Assembly: GCA_048266425.1 (NCBI GenBank)
Contig: JBLWZN010000003.1
Coordinates: 90,030-154,029 of the forward strand
Source: Cerina sp048266425
GTDB taxonomy: Bacteria; Bacteroidota; Bacteroidia; Flavobacteriales; Flavobacteriaceae
Length of the DNA: 64,000 nt
Direction: 5' to 3'
Part shown: piece by piece, positions 61,043-64,000 of the stretch
Numbering within the stretch: position 1 is the first letter of the stretch
Layout: each line of letters starts with the position of its first letter
Translations under genes and position numbers: made by a program
The notes under the pieces: generated by a model
What the model was told of the DNA's origin: nothing
The model's input: only the letters and a program-made list of their open reading frames with translations
The model's database searches: none

Positions 61043-63787
61043 ATGGCAGATAATGCAACGATAAGGCTTAATAAAGTCCTCAGGGAATTGAATATTTCGT
61101 TGGACAGGGCGGTGGATTACCTAGCCTCCCAAGGACACGACGTGGATGCAAGGCCTACCACGAAAATCTCCGATGAAGTATATCAGGTCCTTTTGGATGA
61201 GTTCCAAACGGATATGAGCAAGAAGGTTGCATCCAAGGAAGTAGGCGAAGAAAAACGGAAGGAAAAGGAGGCCCTAAGGTTACAGCTAGAGCAGGAGCAG
61301 GAACAAAAAAGATTGGCCCGCGAAAAGACCGAACATGTTGTAAAGGCCAAAGTGGAACTTTCAGGTCCAAAAACCGTGGGCAAGATAGATTTGGAACCTA
61401 AAAAAGGGACTCCAAAACAGGAAGCACCCACACCCGAGGTTCCAAAACAAGAGTCCGTACCGCAAGAAAAGAAGGTCGAAGCTTCCCAGAAAAAGGAGGA
61501 GGAAATTCCTGTAAAACAACCAGAAGAGGTTCAGGTAAAAGCGCCACAAGAGAAAGTGAAGATTCCCGTCAAGGATGCTGAGTCCCAGGTGATAAAGGAA
61601 GAATCCGAAAAGGCGGCCGAGTCCGAAACCTTGACTACGCAATATCAAAAACTTTCCGGTCCCAAAATTACCGGGGACAAAATCGACCTATCAAAATTTG
61701 CCAAGCCAAAGAAGAAAAAGGAAGCGCCCAAGGAGGGCAGTGGGGCGGACAAAAAGAAGAGAAGGAAGCGTATCATAAGCCATCCAACGGACAGTTCTGC
61801 AGCAGGTGCGGCAAAAGGAAAAGGCGGCCCAGCGAGAAAAGGTCCAGGACAACGTTTTGCAACGGTCTCCAAGGCCGAGCCTACCGAGGAAGAAGTGCAA
61901 AAACAGGTTAGGGAAACCCTGGAGAAATTACAGGGAAAATCCAAAAAAGGTAAGGGGGCAAAATATAGAAGGGACAAAAGGGATCAGCACCGACAACAGA
62001 CCGAGAAAGATCTGGAACAACAGGAATTGGAAAGCAAGATCCTTAAGGTAACGGAATTTGTCACCGCTAGCGAAGTAGCTACGATGATGGATGTGCCTAC
62101 CACCAAAATTATATCGGCCTGTATGTCCTTGGGCATTATGGTCACCATGAACCAACGCTTGGATGCCGAGACACTTTCCATTGTCGCCGACGAGTTTGGG
62201 TACGAGGTGGAATTTGTTTCCGCAGATATAGAAGAAACCATCGAGACCGCCAAGGATGCACCTGAGGACCTTAAGCCGAGAGCTCCAATTGTTACCGTTA
62301 TGGGTCATGTGGATCACGGAAAGACTTCCTTGCTGGATTATATAAGAAAGGAAAATGTGATTGCCGGTGAGAGCGGGGGTATTACACAGCACATTGGTGC
62401 ATATGGGGTAACCCTGGAAAACGGACAAAAAATGGCATTTTTGGATACTCCCGGCCACGAGGCGTTTACCGCCATGCGTGCACGTGGGGCCCAGGTTACG
62501 GATATCGCAATTATAGTGGTAGCTGCGGACGATGCAATCATGCCACAGACCAAGGAGGCGATAAGTCATGCCCAGGCAGCTGGTGTTCCTATTGTTTTTG
62601 CCATCAATAAAATTGATAAACCTACCGCCAATCCCGATAAAATTAAAGAGGGCCTTGCGAGTATGAACTTATTGGTCGAAGATTGGGGGGGTAAGATCCA
62701 ATCCCATGATATTTCTGCCAAAACAGGTCAGGGAGTAAAGGAGCTTTTGGAAAAGGTGCTCTTGGAGGCCGAACTTTTGGAATTGAAGGCGAATCCGGAT
62801 AAATTGGCCAATGGTACGGTAGTCGAGGCCTTTTTAGATAAAGGTAGGGGATACGTTTCAACTGTTTTGGTACAGGCGGGCACCCTGAGAATTGGGGATT
62901 ATGTGCTTGCAGGTACCTGTAGCGGTAAAATTAAGGCCATGCAGGACGAACGCGGCAACAATATTAAGGAAGCGGCCCCGTCTACGCCAATATCCATACT
63001 GGGATTGGACGGTGCGCCTCAGGCCGGGGACAAGTTCAACGTGTTGCAGGATGAAAGGGAAGCCAAACAACTGGCTGCCAAACGGTCCCAGCTCATGCGG
63101 GAACAATCGGTGAGGACCCAACGCCATATCACTTTGGACGAAATTGGAAGGAGAATTGCATTGGGCGACTTTAAGGAACTGAACATTATTCTAAAAGGGG
63201 ATGTGGATGGTTCTGTGGAGGCCTTGACCGATTCTTTCCAGAAATTGTCCACAGACGAAATTCAGGTAAATATTATTCACAAAGCGGTTGGACCCATTAC
63301 AGAGTCCGACGTGCTGTTGGCTTCTGCCTCGGACGCGGTAATCATCGGGTTTAACGTAAGGCCCATGGGCAACGCAAGGTCCATTGCGGAGAAGGAGGAA
63401 ATCGACATCAGGATGTATTCCATTATATATGATGCCATCAACGATCTTAAGGATGCGATGGAAGGAATGCTCTCTCCGGTGATGAAGGAAGAAATTACGG
63501 GTAACGCAGAGATACGGGAAACGTTCAAAATCTCAAAAATTGGGACTATTGCCGGATGTATGGTGACCAGTGGTAAGATATTCCGAAACTCCAAGATTCG
63601 ATTGATACGGGACGGAGTGGTAGTATTTACTGGCGAACTTTCATCGCTGAAGAGATTTAAGGATGATGTTAAGGAAGTGGCCAAGGGCTATGATTGTGGT
63701 CTACAGATCAAGAATTACAACGATATCCAAGTAGATGATATTGTTGAGGCCTTCCAAGAGGTAGCCGTCAAGAAAAAACTGAAATAA
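61043..63787 (+). CDS. infB: Translation initiation factor IF-2
   Basis: 914 residues from the ATG at 61043 (MADNATIRLNKVLREL). The first 50 residues are the IF2 N-terminal domain; residues about 60-340 are a low-complexity Lys/Glu/Pro linker (KKEEEIPVKQPEEVQVKAPQ); the GTPase core begins near 420 with G1 in MGHVDHGKTSLLD, G3 in DTPGHEAFTAMRARG and G4 in NKIDK; domains II-IV follow. It positions initiator tRNA on the 30S subunit. Last gene of the operon. Confidence 0.98.
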   Translation: MADNATIRLNKVLRELNISLDRAVDYLASQGHDVDARPTTKISDEVYQVLLDEFQTDMSKKVASKEVGEEKRKEKEALRLQLEQEQEQKRLAREKTEHVVKAKVELSGPKTVGKIDLEPKKGTPKQEAPTPEVPKQESVPQEKKVEASQKKEEEIPVKQPEEVQVKAPQEKVKIPVKDAESQVIKEESEKAAESETLTTQYQKLSGPKITGDKIDLSKFAKPKKKKEAPKEGSGADKKKRRKRIISHPTDSSAAGAAKGKGGPARKGPGQRFATVSKAEPTEEEVQKQVRETLEKLQGKSKKGKGAKYRRDKRDQHRQQTEKDLEQQELESKILKVTEFVTASEVATMMDVPTTKIISACMSLGIMVTMNQRLDAETLSIVADEFGYEVEFVSADIEETIETAKDAPEDLKPRAPIVTVMGHVDHGKTSLLDYIRKENVIAGESGGITQHIGAYGVTLENGQKMAFLDTPGHEAFTAMRARGAQVTDIAIIVVAADDAIMPQTKEAISHAQAAGVPIVFAINKIDKPTANPDKIKEGLASMNLLVEDWGGKIQSHDISAKTGQGVKELLEKVLLEAELLELKANPDKLANGTVVEAFLDKGRGYVSTVLVQAGTLRIGDYVLAGTCSGKIKAMQDERGNNIKEAAPSTPISILGLDGAPQAGDKFNVLQDEREAKQLAAKRSQLMREQSVRTQRHITLDEIGRRIALGDFKELNIILKGDVDGSVEALTDSFQKLSTDEIQVNIIHKAVGPITESDVLLASASDAVIIGFNVRPMGNARSIAEKEEIDIRMYSIIYDAINDLKDAMEGMLSPVMKEEITGNAEIRETFKISKIGTIAGCMVTSGKIFRNSKIRLIRDGVVVFTGELSSLKRFKDDVKEVAKGYDCGLQIKNYNDIQVDDIVEAFQEVAVKKKLK

Positions 63788-63834
63788 AGGCCACTTGCCT
63801 CCCTCTTTTTGTGGGAGGCGGGAATGAGGACAAA

Positions 63835-63862
63835 AAAAAAACGACCTATTTGGTCGTTTTTT
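63835..63862. terminator. Bidirectional terminator after infB
   Basis: AAAAAACGACC and GGTCGTTTTTT pair around TATTT, with an A-tract before and a T-tract after. It overlaps the end of the minus-strand SPOR-domain gene. A second stem, GCCTCCC (63797-63803) with GGGAGGC (63813-63819), lies just upstream. Confidence 0.85.
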
Positions 63863-64000
63863 CTGGTTTTAGCAACATCGCTGCCGGATATTTTAGTCGT
63901 ACTTCTTGCAATTCGCGCTCGGCATCCAGCTTATTTTTGAATTTTCCTATTCGCACCCGGTAACTTGGCGATTCAAATTTGATCTCCGAAAACCAACCGG
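63846..64000 (-). CDS. SPOR-domain protein, C-terminal end
   Basis: The last 50 codons of a gene that continues past the right edge; stop codon TAG at 63848-63846. The translation GWFSEIKFESPSYRVRIGKF then KNKLDAERELQEVRLKYP is the second half of a SPOR domain (YRVRIGKFKNKLDAE), which binds denuded glycan strands of septal peptidoglycan. Convergent with infB, as I recall from other flavobacteria. Confidence 0.85.
   Translation of the reverse strand, partial: GWFSEIKFESPSYRVRIGKFKNKLDAERELQEVRLKYPAAMLLKPEKTTK

Overview
The window looks like the chromosome of a marine or algae-associated Flavobacteriaceae bacterium (Bacteroidota). The support is an adjacent SusC/SusD pair, many secreted lipoproteins, promoters of the Bacteroidota form TTG-N16..19-TAnnTTTG, weak ribosome binding sites, a sulfatase, and the gene orders nhaD-exbB-exbD-tonB-folC and rimP-nusA-infB-SPOR. 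No phage, integrase, transposase, CRISPR array or rRNA was seen. Genus cannot be fixed by eye.

Layout. 1-5.7 kb: edge of a glycan or sugar uptake locus (susD-like, susC-like, divergent lacI-type regulator with a TTG start, pgmB), with a LacI-type operator between susC and the regulator. 5.8-11 kb: a secreted protein of unknown function, then an operon read leftward: GntP-family permease, RidA-family deaminase, fold-type-III PLP enzyme of the D-threonine aldolase/D-serine dehydratase family, and M19 dipeptidase. It reads as a D-hydroxyamino-acid uptake and breakdown unit. 11.2-13.3 kb: a stomatin-like (SPFH) protein followed by a potassium-channel-type prokaryotic glutamate receptor with a TTGYGD filter. 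13.3-18.6 kb: a visibly GC-richer three-gene set of the kind abundant in Planctomycetes (DUF1549/DUF1553 cytochrome, Tat-exported DUF1501, DUF2231-cytochrome-LRR). 18.8-21.5 kb: M16 protease.

22-40.4 kb is a large carbohydrate-catabolic region. It holds two giant multidomain c-type-cytochrome lipoproteins (ThuA-PQQ dehydrogenase-PKD-cytochrome; SGNH hydrolase-dehydrogenase-HEAT-cytochrome), two Gfo/Idh/MocA oxidoreductases, an NAD-dependent epimerase, a zinc MDR dehydrogenase, two TIM-barrel sugar isomerases, an MFS importer, a ThuA-like lipoprotein and an arylsulfatase. Ten of these are arranged divergently around 34.76-35.10 kb. The likely logic is periplasmic desulfation and oxidation of a sugar or cyclitol with electrons passed to heme c, import, then cytosolic dehydrogenation and isomerisation. 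The substrate is unknown.

40.4-64 kb is mostly core genome: gltD and gltB, an acyl-CoA dehydrogenase, nhaD-exbBD-tonB-folC, tRNA-Val(TAC), the frameshifted remnant of a GH32 fructosidase N-terminal domain, an error-prone-type DnaE with a Y-family polymerase, rimP-nusA-infB preceded by a strong promoter and a terminator-like leader hairpin, and the end of a SPOR-domain gene.

Between genes there are several families of short dispersed repeats, some nested inside each other. Their families are not named anywhere in the window and no mobilising enzyme is present.
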